From: an uncultured Eubacteriales bacterium
GTDB lineage: Bacteria; Bacillota; Clostridia; Oscillospirales; Oscillospiraceae
Assembly: GCA_900544945.1 (NCBI GenBank)
Contig: UQXG01000006.1
Span: 1-33,040, forward strand
Length of the DNA: 33,040 bases
Direction of reading: 5' to 3'
Part shown: piece after piece, positions 1 through 7,093 of the stretch
How positions within the stretch are numbered: the first letter of the stretch is position 1
Layout of the letters: every line of letters starts with the position of its first letter
Program-made: the position numbers and the translations under genes
Notes under the pieces: model-generated
The model's input: the letters and a program-made list of their open reading frames with translations, nothing else
Database searches by the model: none
What the model was told of the DNA's origin: nothing

Positions 1-235
1 CCACCTCGCCATAATACGGGCGGGTCGCCATCTGCCAGCGGTCGCCGTCAAAATGCAGCAGCATCAGGCCGCTTTCGGTTTCATCATAGCGCTTTTGCAG
101 CTTTTCCAGCAGGGTCAGCACCTCTGCCGGGTCGGCGCGCATGGCTTCGGCCAGGCGGTCGGTTTCCACCGGTTCGGCGTTGGCAAACAGCATTGCTTCT
201 AGCATGCCAATTTTATTGCGCTGTGTGATCGGCAT
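1..235 (-). CDS. scpB: Segregation and condensation protein B (5' part, cut by window edge)
   Basis: ScpB is the winged-helix partner of ScpA in the SMC-ScpAB complex that compacts and segregates the chromosome. Only the first 78 codons lie in the window. The reading frame starts at an ATG at 235 and begins MPITQRNKIGMLEAMLFA, then continues into the typical N-terminal helix-turn-helix with a PVETDRLAEAM segment and LLEKLQKRYDE. The start lies 23 bases inside the end of scpA, the usual translationally coupled scpA-scpB arrangement. Codon use favours CGC for Arg and CCG for Pro, unlike genes after about 3 kb. The identification rests on the N-terminal sequence plus its neighbour. Confidence 0.85.
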   Translation of the reverse strand, partial: MPITQRNKIGMLEAMLFANAEPVETDRLAEAMRADPAEVLTLLEKLQKRYDETESGLMLLHFDGDRWQMATRPYYGEV

Positions 236-975
236 CGGCTGCGGCCTCCTTTCCTGTGGGTTGGTTTTGTTTGTTGCGCGGGCGGCGGGCGCGGTCCATC
301 GTCAGGGTTCCGGTTTCATCCAGCCGCACACGCCCGGCGCGGATCAATTCCAGCAGCGCCAGGAACGTTGCCACATTGGTGCTGCGGCTTTCCTGCGGGC
401 TGAACAGCTGGCCCATGCGGCACAGCGTACCTTTCAGCATACCGCGCAGCATGTGGGCCACACGGCTTGCCACCGATACGAACGGCGCGGTGACCAACGG
501 TTCAAACCGCTCCTGGGTGGGCTTTTTGCGGCGCTGGCTGCGGCCCATCAGGCTGCACCAGCCGGTCGGGATCCTGTTTGCGGGAATATTCCGCCGGGCC
601 TTCCGGTTTTTGGGGCTGGCGCACCGCGGTGTACAAATCCCGCGCACGGCTGCCCAACTCCGCCGCCACCTGCTTGCAGGTGCTGTACTCGATCAGACGG
701 CCGGTCAGCTCCGCTTTCATGCGTTCCGCTTCAGGGCTGCGTGGCAGCAACAGGGCGCTTTTCATCTGAACCAGGTGCGCGGCCATATCAATGAATTCGC
801 TGGAGACTTCCAGCTTATCGGCCTGCATGGTCTGGATGGCGGCAGTATACTGCTCAATGAGTTCCATAATATTGATATCATAGAGGTTCATTTTATTTTT
901 GCCAACCAGATAGAGCAGCAAATCCAGCGGACCTTCAAAATTATCTTCCTGTAGCTTAAAGGTAAGTGTTTCCAT
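213..975 (-). CDS. scpA: Segregation and condensation protein A, interrupted by a frameshift
   Basis: ScpA is the kleisin subunit that bridges the SMC heads. The N-terminal part (975 down to about 553) reads METLTFKLQEDNFEGPLDLL, then LIEQYTAAIQ, EFIDMAAHLVQMKSALLLPR and a QDPDRLVQ segment, all typical of ScpA. That frame then runs into a stop near 502. The C-terminal part continues in another frame from about 552 down to 213 (RFEPLVTAPFVSVASRV, then a winged-helix tail with VATFLALLELIRAGRVRL). Removing one base near 552 joins the two into a protein of about 253 residues, the normal ScpA length. This is either a one-base sequencing or assembly error or a true mutation. The intact tail, and the essential or important role of ScpA, favour an error. 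The start ATG at 975 fits the family N-terminus. Confidence 0.88.
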
Positions 976-1017
976 AAAACAGCGGATATCGTTCCTTACT
1001 TAAATCGAGATGTGCCA

Positions 1018-1692
1018 TCAGGCAATGCCGAACAGCAGTTCCACAAAGCCGGTCAGGTTCAGCAGCAAACGCCACGCCGCGTTTACGCAGAGATTGAGCG
1101 GGGTGTTAAGCAGGCCAAAGAACACCAGAAGCAGCACAACGCCCATGATGTATTTTTCATACCGCATGGCCTGAAAATACAGTTTTTGCGGCAAGAACAG
1201 CAACACAATGCGGCTGCCGTCAAACGGCGGTACAGGGATCAGGTTGAACACGCCAAGGCTGATGTTCATGCTGATCAGAACATAAAGGAAATCCAGCACC
1301 AGCTGGGGCGCCGCGCCGCCGCAGGCATAATATACCACTTTATAGAGCAGCATGGCCGCATAGGCCAGCAAAAAGTTGGAGAGCGGCCCCGCCGCGGCGG
1401 AAACAGCCATCCCCCGTTTGGGATTTTTGAAGCGCGTGGGGTTGATGCCAACCGGCTTTGCCCACCCGACCCCGGCCGCAATCATGCACAAAGCGCCCAG
1501 CGGGTCAAAGTGGCGCAGCGGATTCATGGACAGGCGGCCCATATCCTTGGCGGTGGAATCGCCCAATTTCCAGCTGATAAGCGCGTGGGCGGATTCATGG
1601 AACGGGATGACGATCAGCATGGCCACGGCGCGCAGAGCGTAATAATACAGCTCCTGCGGGGAGATCACGCCATTGAGGGCAAAATGATTCAT
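1018..1692 (-). CDS. Site-2 protease-type M50 family intramembrane metallopeptidase
   Basis: A membrane zinc metallopeptidase of the short, PDZ-free M50 class. The zinc motif is HESAH at residues 32-36 in the first membrane helix. A central NPLRHFDPLG segment follows, and the third-ligand region is PVPPFDGSRI. Hydrophobic stretches fill most of the 224 residues, so it is polytopic. An ATG at 1692 is preferred because TGAGG lies six bases upstream; an in-frame GTG at 1731 would add 13 residues. It lies upstream of scpA on the same strand with a 42-base gap and is divergent from rpmB. The substrate cannot be told from sequence. It is distinct from the RseP-type enzyme at 20962. Confidence 0.85.
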   Translation of the reverse strand: MNHFALNGVISPQELYYYALRAVAMLIVIPFHESAHALISWKLGDSTAKDMGRLSMNPLRHFDPLGALCMIAAGVGWAKPVGINPTRFKNPKRGMAVSAAAGPLSNFLLAYAAMLLYKVVYYACGGAAPQLVLDFLYVLISMNISLGVFNLIPVPPFDGSRIVLLFLPQKLYFQAMRYEKYIMGVVLLLVFFGLLNTPLNLCVNAAWRLLLNLTGFVELLFGIA

Positions 1693-1752
1693 AAAAACCT
1701 CAGCATACCGCATAGCAGGCCACACAGGCACATACGGGTAATTATTTAAAGT

Positions 1753-1781
1753 ATTATACCGGATTTTTTACGGATTTTTAA
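1753..1781 (-). promoter_or_regulatory. Likely sigma-A promoter for the M50-scpA-scpB genes
   Basis: On the minus strand a perfect TATAAT (1758-1753) is preceded at 17 bases by a weak TTAAAA (1781-1776). Transcription would start near 1746 and give a leader of about 54 bases before the ATG at 1692. The promoter is back to back with that of rpmB. Confidence 0.5.
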
Positions 1782-1790
1782 AAAAGGGTA

Positions 1791-1819
1791 TTGCATTTTG
1801 GCTTAAGATTTGCTATTAT
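1791..1819 (+). promoter_or_regulatory. Likely sigma-A promoter for rpmB
   Basis: TTGCAT (1791-1796), a 17-base spacer and TATTAT (1814-1819) sit about 32 bases before the rpmB start. A strong ribosome binding site, AAGGAGGT, follows at 1835-1842. Confidence 0.7.
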
Positions 1820-1851
1820 AGTACAGCTATGTTAAAGGAGGTGCAAGCAGA

Positions 1852-2040
1852 ATGGCCAAATGTGCATGTTGTGGCAAGGGTGTCACTTTCGGCATCAAGG
1901 TTTCCCACTCCCATCGTCGGAGCAATCGTACCTGGAACCCCAACGTCAAGCGCGTGAAAGCGGTTGTGGATGGTTCCCCGAAGTATATCTACGCCTGCAC
2001 CCGCTGCCTGCGTTCGGGTAAGGTTACCCGCGCGGTCTGA
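1852..2040 (+). CDS. rpmB: 50S ribosomal protein L28
   Basis: L28 is a small protein of the large ribosomal subunit. The 62-residue product starts MAKCACCGKG and contains VSHSHRRSNRTWNPN, the family hallmark, and ends LRSGKVTRAV. Two Cys pairs, C4/C7 and C49/C52 (CTRC), make this the zinc-binding form rather than the zinc-free paralogue that some bacteria use under zinc limitation. The gene is monocistronic: its own promoter is upstream, AAGGAGGT precedes the ATG by nine bases, and a strong terminator begins six bases after the stop. Confidence 0.97.
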   Translation: MAKCACCGKGVTFGIKVSHSHRRSNRTWNPNVKRVKAVVDGSPKYIYACTRCLRSGKVTRAV

Positions 2041-2045
2041 TCAAG

Positions 2046-2090
2046 ACGCAAAAAATTGCCGGTCACAGTTGGTGGCCGGCATTTTTGCGT
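2046..2090 (+). terminator. Rho-independent terminator of rpmB
   Basis: The stem TGCCGGTCAC / GGTGGCCGGCA closes on a four-base loop (one G-U pair). It is extended by flanking A and T tracts (ACGCAAAAA ... TTTTTGCGT), so it could also act on the opposite strand. Confidence 0.85.
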
Positions 2091-2160
2091 GCTTTTTATA
2101 AGCGGGTTCCCGTTGCTGTCAGGGGCTGCCTTGGCAGTGCTTTTTGATTTTTATCAGGAT

Positions 2161-2176
2161 GTATCTGATCAGATAC
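2161..2176. promoter_or_regulatory. Perfect 16-bp palindrome upstream of the DUF4250 gene
   Basis: GTATCTGATCAGATAC is its own reverse complement. It ends four bases before the TAGGAGG ribosome binding site of the following gene. The position would suit a repressor operator in the leader, but no regulator is known from this window and no convincing -10/-35 pair was found next to it. Confidence 0.4.
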
Positions 2177-2192
2177 GCCTTAGGAGGTTGCT

Positions 2193-2366
2193 ATGCTGCC
2201 AGCTGACCCAATCATCCTGCTCAGTTATATCAACACCCAGCTGCGGGATCATTACGCAAGCCTGGATGCCCTGTGTGCCGATCAGGACGCCGATAAGGAT
2301 GCCATTTGCGCAAAACTGGCCGATGTTGGCTATGAATACAACGCCAGCCGCAACCAGTTTGTGTAA
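2193..2366 (+). CDS. DUF4250 domain-containing small protein
   Basis: A 57-residue protein starting MLPADPIILLSYINTQLRDH and ending NASRNQFV. The pattern (an N-terminal DP..LLS.[IV]NT.LRD segment, an acidic middle with DADKDAICAKL, a C-terminal YEYN..RNQFV) matches the small DUF4250 family of Clostridia as recalled. The family has no known function. The start is the ATG at 2193, six bases after TAGGAGG. It is a single-gene unit between the rpmB terminator and its own terminator. There are no membrane segments or Cys ligands; it looks like a small helical cytosolic protein. Confidence 0.8.
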   Translation: MLPADPIILLSYINTQLRDHYASLDALCADQDADKDAICAKLADVGYEYNASRNQFV

Positions 2367-2398
2367 CGGTGTTGATCACACCCACATGCTTTCGCACG

Positions 2399-2435
2399 GC
2401 ACTTTGCCCCGCAAGGGGTAAGGTGCTGTTTTTTT
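2399..2435 (+). terminator. Rho-independent terminator after the DUF4250 gene
   Basis: A 12-bp stem, GCACTTTGCCCC / GGGGTAAGGTGC with two G-U pairs, has a four-base loop and is followed by a run of seven T. Confidence 0.8.
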
Positions 2436-2585
2436 GGGTAAACCGCAGCGCTGTTTGCTGCGCAAGGCACGCCTGAAAGCTACACAAATGGTGACCCTTC
2501 CGCAAACACAAAATTCGGCTGCGTTTGCAGAAACAGGCGATGGTTTCGGCTTTTCATGTGCGCCCTTAAGGGAGGAAAGTATATT

Positions 2586-3776
2586 TTGAACTTTGTTTTT
2601 GTTTCGCCGCAGTTCCCTAAAACCTACTGGAATTTTTGTGACCGGCTCAAGCGCAACGGGGTAAATGTGCTGGGCATTGGCGATTCCGGCTATGACGAGA
2701 TCCCGGACGAGCTGAAAGAATGCCTGACCGAGTATTACCGTGTGGATTCCATGGCGGATTATGATGCCATGGTACGCGCCATGGGGTATTTCACTTTTAA
2801 GTACGGCAAAATCGACTGGCTGGAAAGCAACAACGAGTACTGGCTCATGCGGGATGCCTGGCTGCGCACGGAGTTCAACATCACCACCGGCCCTAAGCTG
2901 GACGAAATGGACAAGATCAAGTATAAGTCTGCCATGAAGGCCTACTATGCCAAGGCCGGCCTGCCCACCGCCCGGTATCACCTGGTAGAGGGCTTGGAGG
3001 ACGCTCTGGAATTTGCCCACACCGTGGGCTATCCCGTGGTAGTCAAGCCCGACAACGGGGTGGGCGCCAACAACACCTATAAGCTTCAGTCTGACGAGGA
3101 TGTTCGGTGGTTCATTAACACCAAGGATCCGGCGGTTTACATCATGGAGGAGTTTGTCAACGGCTATGTCCAGACCTTCGACGGCATTGTGGATTCCCAG
3201 GGCAACATGCTCTTCGAGTCCGGCAACATCAGCCCCATCTCCATTATGGATATCGTGAATAACAATGACGACTCCGTCTACTATCTGGTAAAGGATTTGC
3301 CGGAGAAAATCCGCCAGGCGGGTCTTGCCACGGTAAAGGCCTTCGGGGTCAGAAGCCGGTTCATCCACCTGGAATTCTTCGTCCTGAACGAGGATCAGGA
3401 AGGCCTGGGCAAGAAGGGCGACGTGCTGGGGCTGGAAGTCAACATGCGGCCCTGCGGCGGCTTCACCCCGGAAATGTACAACTACTCCCAGGAGACGGAC
3501 GTGTATAAAATCTGGGCGGACATGGTGGCCTTCGACCGGAATACCAAGCCCATCGGCAAGCATCACTACTGCGCCTTCTACGGACGCCGGGATGGCAGAC
3601 ACTACAAGCTGGATGACTACGAGGTCATGATGAAGTACGGCGCTCACATGGTCATGTGGGGAAGAATTCCGGACGCGCTGTCCGGCGCTATGGCCAACCA
3701 GATGTATGTGGCCAACTTCGACACGGAAGAAGAAATGATGGCCTTCTACGATGACCTTGCCGCGCAGTACGAATAA
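2586..3776 (+). CDS. ATP-grasp domain protein (carbamoyl-phosphate-synthase-like), substrate unknown
   Basis: ATP-grasp enzymes join a carboxylate to an amine or thiol through an acyl-phosphate. This 396-residue cytosolic protein has a Rossmann-like preATP-grasp domain (from MNFVFVSPQFPKTYW), then the ATP-binding region with VVVKPDNGVGANN (K154), the hinge strand YIMEEFVNGY near 185-194 and the Mg-binding strand LEVNMRPCGG near 287. This layout resembles the orphan family often labelled carbamoyl-phosphate synthase large subunit-like. It lacks the second half of true CarB and has no CarA neighbour. A TTG at 2586 is preferred as start: GGAGGAAAG lies six bases upstream and the protein then begins like its family. 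An in-frame ATG at 2556 has no such site. Codon style changes within roughly the first 100 codons. Confidence 0.8.
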   Translation: MNFVFVSPQFPKTYWNFCDRLKRNGVNVLGIGDSGYDEIPDELKECLTEYYRVDSMADYDAMVRAMGYFTFKYGKIDWLESNNEYWLMRDAWLRTEFNITTGPKLDEMDKIKYKSAMKAYYAKAGLPTARYHLVEGLEDALEFAHTVGYPVVVKPDNGVGANNTYKLQSDEDVRWFINTKDPAVYIMEEFVNGYVQTFDGIVDSQGNMLFESGNISPISIMDIVNNNDDSVYYLVKDLPEKIRQAGLATVKAFGVRSRFIHLEFFVLNEDQEGLGKKGDVLGLEVNMRPCGGFTPEMYNYSQETDVYKIWADMVAFDRNTKPIGKHHYCAFYGRRDGRHYKLDDYEVMMKYGAHMVMWGRIPDALSGAMANQMYVANFDTEEEMMAFYDDLAAQYE

Positions 3777-3789
3777 AAAGACAAAGAAG

Positions 3790-3820
3790 GAGCGCGGTGC
3801 ACCAGCACCGCGCTCTGTTT
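3790..3820 (+). terminator. Rho-independent terminator after the ATP-grasp gene
   Basis: A perfect 11-bp stem, GAGCGCGGTGC / GCACCGCGCTC, with loop ACCA, is followed by TGTTTGT. It begins 14 bases after the stop codon. Confidence 0.8.
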
Positions 3821-3830
3821 GTAATTAGTA

Positions 3831-4135
3831 TGTCATTGCGAACCAGTCCGCTTAAGTGGTGTGGCAATCCGTTTCTCCTTGGCTCCCACTTTGGGGGAGC
3901 TGTCACGAAGTGACTGAGAGGGTAATAACAGGCTTTCTCCATCCCTTCATGGTGTCTCTTTCCAAAAAAGAAAGACCGGGGGCGACCTCATCCGCCCTTC
4001 GGGCACCTTTACATTATGGAGCAATTGCCACTGGCAATTGTTGGATTTGAATTCGCTGCGCGGAGCACCACCCTCCCAGGGGAAGGCTTGGGGAACGGAT
4101 TGCCATGCCAGTGTGAGCACTGACTCGCAATGACA
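3831..4135. repeat. Composite non-coding repeat island with inverted ends (MITE-like)
   Basis: This gene-free stretch opens with repeat A in direct orientation (3831-3871, starting TGTCATTGCGAACCAGT and ending GTGGCAATCC) and closes with the same repeat inverted (4095-4135). Inside are a hairpin unit (GGCTCCCACTTTGGGGGAGC near 3881), a TGTCAC/GTGACTGA mini-hairpin, fragments of repeat B in inverse orientation (CCTCATCCG near 3990 and CCCAGGGGAAGGCTTGG near 4076) and a perfect CAATTGCCA-C-TGGCAATTG palindrome (4022-4040). No reading frame looks protein-like. The same ends bound the island at 14191-14484. Confidence 0.7.
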
Positions 4136-4162
4136 CCGTATCTTTCGGGCTTTTTAATAAAT

Positions 4163-4819
4163 TTACAGCTCATCCTCCTGGGTATCCACCCAGTCGTTGG
4201 GATGCTCGTCAGGTGCTTCCTCCGGCTCCTTTCTGGGAGGCATACCGCCGTCCTTGTTCCGGCTGAAGAACAGGAAGAAGGGCTCGGTAATCCGGAACAG
4301 AATGCTCAGCACCAGGAACAGCACCGTGTTTTCCGGTTCCATGGACATGTACACATCATACAGCGCCATGAACCGGAAGACACAGTAGGCGATGGAAATG
4401 CCCAGTAGGGGCAGCCCCACTACCAGAAGACTGGTCGCCTGGCGGAAAATCTGCATCAGAAGCAGATCGGGAATCACGTCCTGGTGCATCATGCCGCCGA
4501 AAACCTGGAAGCACAGGCTGCCCACAAGACCCAGCAGGGAAAGGGTGAGCACCACCGTCAGAATCCGGAAGAACAGCAAGAACGCCCGGCGATGGGTGTG
4601 CTCTCCCTTCACCACATACCGGTACTGGTCAGACAGGGAGCCAAGCAGCCAGCTGTCGGCCACGGGAATCCAGGCCAGCCAGGGATTTTTCAGCCCTCTG
4701 CGCCGGGCTACGGTGTACAGAGCCAACGCGGTGAGCACATAGCTGGCCACAGCCAGCAGCATGGGAGTGCCTACCAGGTTTTGCAGCAGCAAAACCAGTA
4801 AATTCATTGTCATACGCAT
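4163..4819 (-). CDS. Hypothetical polytopic membrane protein
   Basis: A 218-residue protein of unknown function with about five hydrophobic segments. Its first third carries ALYTVARRRGLKNPWLAWIPV followed by DSWLLGSLSDQY. That combination recurs in small clostridial membrane proteins that have no assigned role. The last 35 residues form a charged, acidic cytosolic tail (PPRKEPEEAPDEHP...). AAGGTG at 4833-4828 fits the ATG at 4819 best (eight-base gap); in-frame starts at 4828, 4825 and 4813 are possible. It has its own promoter and lies downstream of htpG on the same strand but after the htpG terminator. No catalytic motif is visible. Confidence 0.75.
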   Translation of the reverse strand: MRMTMNLLVLLLQNLVGTPMLLAVASYVLTALALYTVARRRGLKNPWLAWIPVADSWLLGSLSDQYRYVVKGEHTHRRAFLLFFRILTVVLTLSLLGLVGSLCFQVFGGMMHQDVIPDLLLMQIFRQATSLLVVGLPLLGISIAYCVFRFMALYDVYMSMEPENTVLFLVLSILFRITEPFFLFFSRNKDGGMPPRKEPEEAPDEHPNDWVDTQEDEL

Positions 4820-4855
4820 AAACATCACACCTTACTCTCTATTTAAGCTATGAGA

Positions 4856-4884
4856 AGTGTATCACAGATTGCCGCCTCTGGCAA
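4856..4884 (-). promoter_or_regulatory. Likely promoter of the membrane protein gene
   Basis: On the minus strand TTGCCA (4884-4879), a 17-base spacer and TACACT (4861-4856) stand about 37 bases before the preferred start. Confidence 0.5.
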
Positions 4885-4892
4885 TGGGAAAC

Positions 4893-4925
4893 TTTGCCGG
4901 GATGCCGTCAGGCACCCCGGCAAAA
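4893..4925 (-). terminator. Terminator of htpG
   Basis: On the minus strand GCCGGGGTGCC / GGCATCCCGGC forms an 11-bp stem with one G-U pair and a TGAC loop just after the htpG stop. The following T tract is short (AAAGTTT), so termination may be partial. Confidence 0.65.
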
Positions 4926-4926
4926 C

Positions 4927-6837
4927 TTACTTCATCAGTTTGCAGACCAATTCGGTATAGGCATAAGGATCGTCCAGAGGCAGCTCCGCCATCAGCTGGG
5001 CCTGGTAGCACAGCAGCTGGGCGTAGTCCTTGGCCTTCACGGGATCCTCGGTCATGGCCCTCTGCAAGGCCTTCACGGCCTCGTGCTCCGGGTTCAGTTC
5101 CAGAATCCGACCCACGGGGAAGGCAAACTCCGGGTTGGCCTTCTTCATGTACTTCTCCATTTCAAAGCTCATGCCGGAATCGGGAGTCATGCAGGCGGGA
5201 TGGCTGCCCAGGTCGGAAGAAAGCTTGACCTCTTTGACCTGATCGCCCAGGCTCTCCTTGACGAAGGTCAGCAGCCCCTTCATTTCCTCGGCCTTTTCCT
5301 CGGCTTCCTTCTTTTCCTCCTCGGTCTTCAGACCCAGGTCTTCCGTGGAGACGTTGCAGAACGGCTTCTCCATATAAGTCATGAGGGTCTGGGGGATGAA
5401 CTCATCCACGTCCTCGGCAAAGAGCAGCACATCGTAGCCCTTCTTTGCCAGGGTTTCCACCTGCGGCAGCTTTGCCAGCCGCTCCCGGTTCTCGCCGGGG
5501 GCAAAGTAAATCTTCTCCTGACCTTCGGCCATGGCATCCACATATTCCTTCAGGGTGACGAGCTTGCCCTGCTTGTGGCTGTAGAACAGCAGCAAATCCT
5601 GGCAGGCTTCCTTGTGGGCGCCGTAGTCGGCCACGGTACCGTACTTCAGCTGACGGCCGAAGACGGCGTAGAATTCCTCGTACTTTGCCCGGTCGTTGTC
5701 CAGCATATTTTTCAGCTCGGACTTGATCTTCTTCTCAATGTTCCGGGCGATGATGGTCAGCTGACGGTTGTGCTGAAGCATTTCCCGGCTGATGTTCAGG
5801 GACAAATCCTGACTGTCCACCACGCCCCGGACGAACCGGAAGTGCTCAGGCAGCAGATCCTCGCAGTTTTCCATAATCATCACGCCGGAGGAGTACAGCT
5901 GCAAGCCCCGCTTGAAGTCCTTGCTGTAGAAGTCGTAGGGAGCCTTGCCGGGGATATACAGCAGTGCCTTGAAGCTGACGGCACCTTCCACGCTGGAATG
6001 GATCACCTTCAGGGGCTTGGTGTAGTCGAAGAACTTCTCCCGATAGAAGTTGTCGTACTCCTCCTCGGTGACGTCCTTCTTGGCACGCTGCCAGATGGGC
6101 ACCATGGAGTTCAGGGTTTCCATTTCCCGGTACTCCTCGTACTTAGGCTCCTTCTTTTCGGCATCCTCGCCCTCAGCGGCGGCTTCCTCCACGGGACGGG
6201 TCTTGGTGACCTCCATCCGGATGGGGTAGCGGATGTAGTCGGAATACTTGCGGATCAGGTTCCGAATTTCGTATTCCTCCAGGAACTGGGAATACTTGTC
6301 GTCGTCGGTGTCCGCTTTCAGGGTCATGATCACGTCGGTGCCCGGGGCATCCTTGGCGGTTTCCTCAATGGTGTAGCCGTCGGTGCCGTCGGAGACCCAT
6401 TTCCAGCCGGTGTCCTCGCCATATTTTCTGGAAATTACGGTGACGGAGGAGGCCACCATAAAGGCGGAGTAGAAGCCCACGCCGAACTGGCCGATGATGT
6501 CGATGTCCTCCTTCTTCTCCATGGCCTGCTTGAAGCCTAGGGAGCCGGACTTGGCGATGGTGCCCAGGTTTTCTTCCATTTCGGCCTTGTTCATGCCAAT
6601 GCCGTTATCGGAGACGGTCAGAGTACGATTCTCCGGGTCACGGGTGATGGTGATGGCAAAGTCGTCCCGAGATAGGCCTACCTTGTCGTCGGTCAGGGCG
6701 GTGTAGGCCAGCTTGTCGATGGCGTCGGAGGCGTTGGAGATGATTTCCCGGAGGAAAATCTCTCTGTGGGTGTAAATTGAGTTGATCATCAGATCCAGCA
6801 GACGCTGGGATTCAGCCTTGAATTGCTGCTTTTCCAT
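4927..6837 (-). CDS. htpG: Molecular chaperone HtpG (Hsp90 family)
   Basis: HtpG is the bacterial Hsp90, a cytosolic homodimeric ATP-driven chaperone. The 636-residue length is typical. The N-terminal GHKL ATPase domain shows E31 and N35 in REIISNASDA, the DNGIGM loop (77-82) and GQFGVGFYSAF (117-126). The middle domain with PFCNVS and the C-terminal dimerisation domain follow, and there is no eukaryote-type MEEVD tail. Promoter and CIRCE operator lie directly upstream, so it belongs to the HrcA heat-shock regulon. AAAGGA lies 13 bases before the ATG, a long but workable spacing. It is monocistronic. Confidence 0.97.
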   Translation of the reverse strand: MEKQQFKAESQRLLDLMINSIYTHREIFLREIISNASDAIDKLAYTALTDDKVGLSRDDFAITITRDPENRTLTVSDNGIGMNKAEMEENLGTIAKSGSLGFKQAMEKKEDIDIIGQFGVGFYSAFMVASSVTVISRKYGEDTGWKWVSDGTDGYTIEETAKDAPGTDVIMTLKADTDDDKYSQFLEEYEIRNLIRKYSDYIRYPIRMEVTKTRPVEEAAAEGEDAEKKEPKYEEYREMETLNSMVPIWQRAKKDVTEEEYDNFYREKFFDYTKPLKVIHSSVEGAVSFKALLYIPGKAPYDFYSKDFKRGLQLYSSGVMIMENCEDLLPEHFRFVRGVVDSQDLSLNISREMLQHNRQLTIIARNIEKKIKSELKNMLDNDRAKYEEFYAVFGRQLKYGTVADYGAHKEACQDLLLFYSHKQGKLVTLKEYVDAMAEGQEKIYFAPGENRERLAKLPQVETLAKKGYDVLLFAEDVDEFIPQTLMTYMEKPFCNVSTEDLGLKTEEEKKEAEEKAEEMKGLLTFVKESLGDQVKEVKLSSDLGSHPACMTPDSGMSFEMEKYMKKANPEFAFPVGRILELNPEHEAVKALQRAMTEDPVKAKDYAQLLCYQAQLMAELPLDDPYAYTELVCKLMK

Positions 6838-6874
6838 AAATCATGCACATCCTTTGTTTTGATTCAGAGTTGCG

Positions 6875-6901
6875 TTAGCACTCTTTAGTTCTGAGTGCTA
6901 A
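6875..6901. promoter_or_regulatory. CIRCE operator (HrcA binding site)
   Basis: A perfect inverted repeat, TTAGCACTC-N9-GAGTGCTAA, exactly the CIRCE consensus bound by the HrcA repressor. It begins one base downstream of the htpG -10 box and overlaps the predicted transcription start, so bound HrcA would block initiation. Confidence 0.95.
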
Positions 6902-6902
6902 C

Positions 6903-6930
6903 ATTATAGCGCATCCGTCGGAAAAAGCAA
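6903..6930 (-). promoter_or_regulatory. htpG promoter
   Basis: On the minus strand TTGCTT (6930-6925), a 16-base spacer and a perfect TATAAT (6908-6903) lie immediately upstream of the CIRCE element. Confidence 0.75.
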
Positions 6931-7003
6931 CCCCTGTCAAAAAAAGTTCTTCCTTTATTTACAATTCTGTGTTATGATTATGCTGTATGAGTATGTGCCA
7001 ATA

Positions 7004-7053
7004 GCCTTCCCCTGGGGGAAGGTGGCACGGCGCAAGCCGTGACGGATGAGGGG
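7004..7053. repeat. Repeat B, left copy framing the DUF559 gene
   Basis: GCCTTCCCCTGGGGGAAGG hairpin, then GTGGCACGGCGCAAGCCGTG hairpin, then ACGGATGAGGGG. The same modules stand inverted at 7468-7526, and a compact copy without a gene lies at 14238-14281. Confidence 0.7.
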
Positions 7054-7093
7054 AAACCCCCAATAACTGCTTTTTTCGATGGAAGGTGACCGG

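Noticed and set aside
3831..4135. CRISPR array
   Set aside because: The repeats are inverted, of mixed type and not evenly spaced, and there are no cas genes.
4894..6540. Long plus-strand frame over htpG
   Set aside because: Antisense shadow of htpG; Leu/Gly/His repeats reflect the codon pattern of the real gene.
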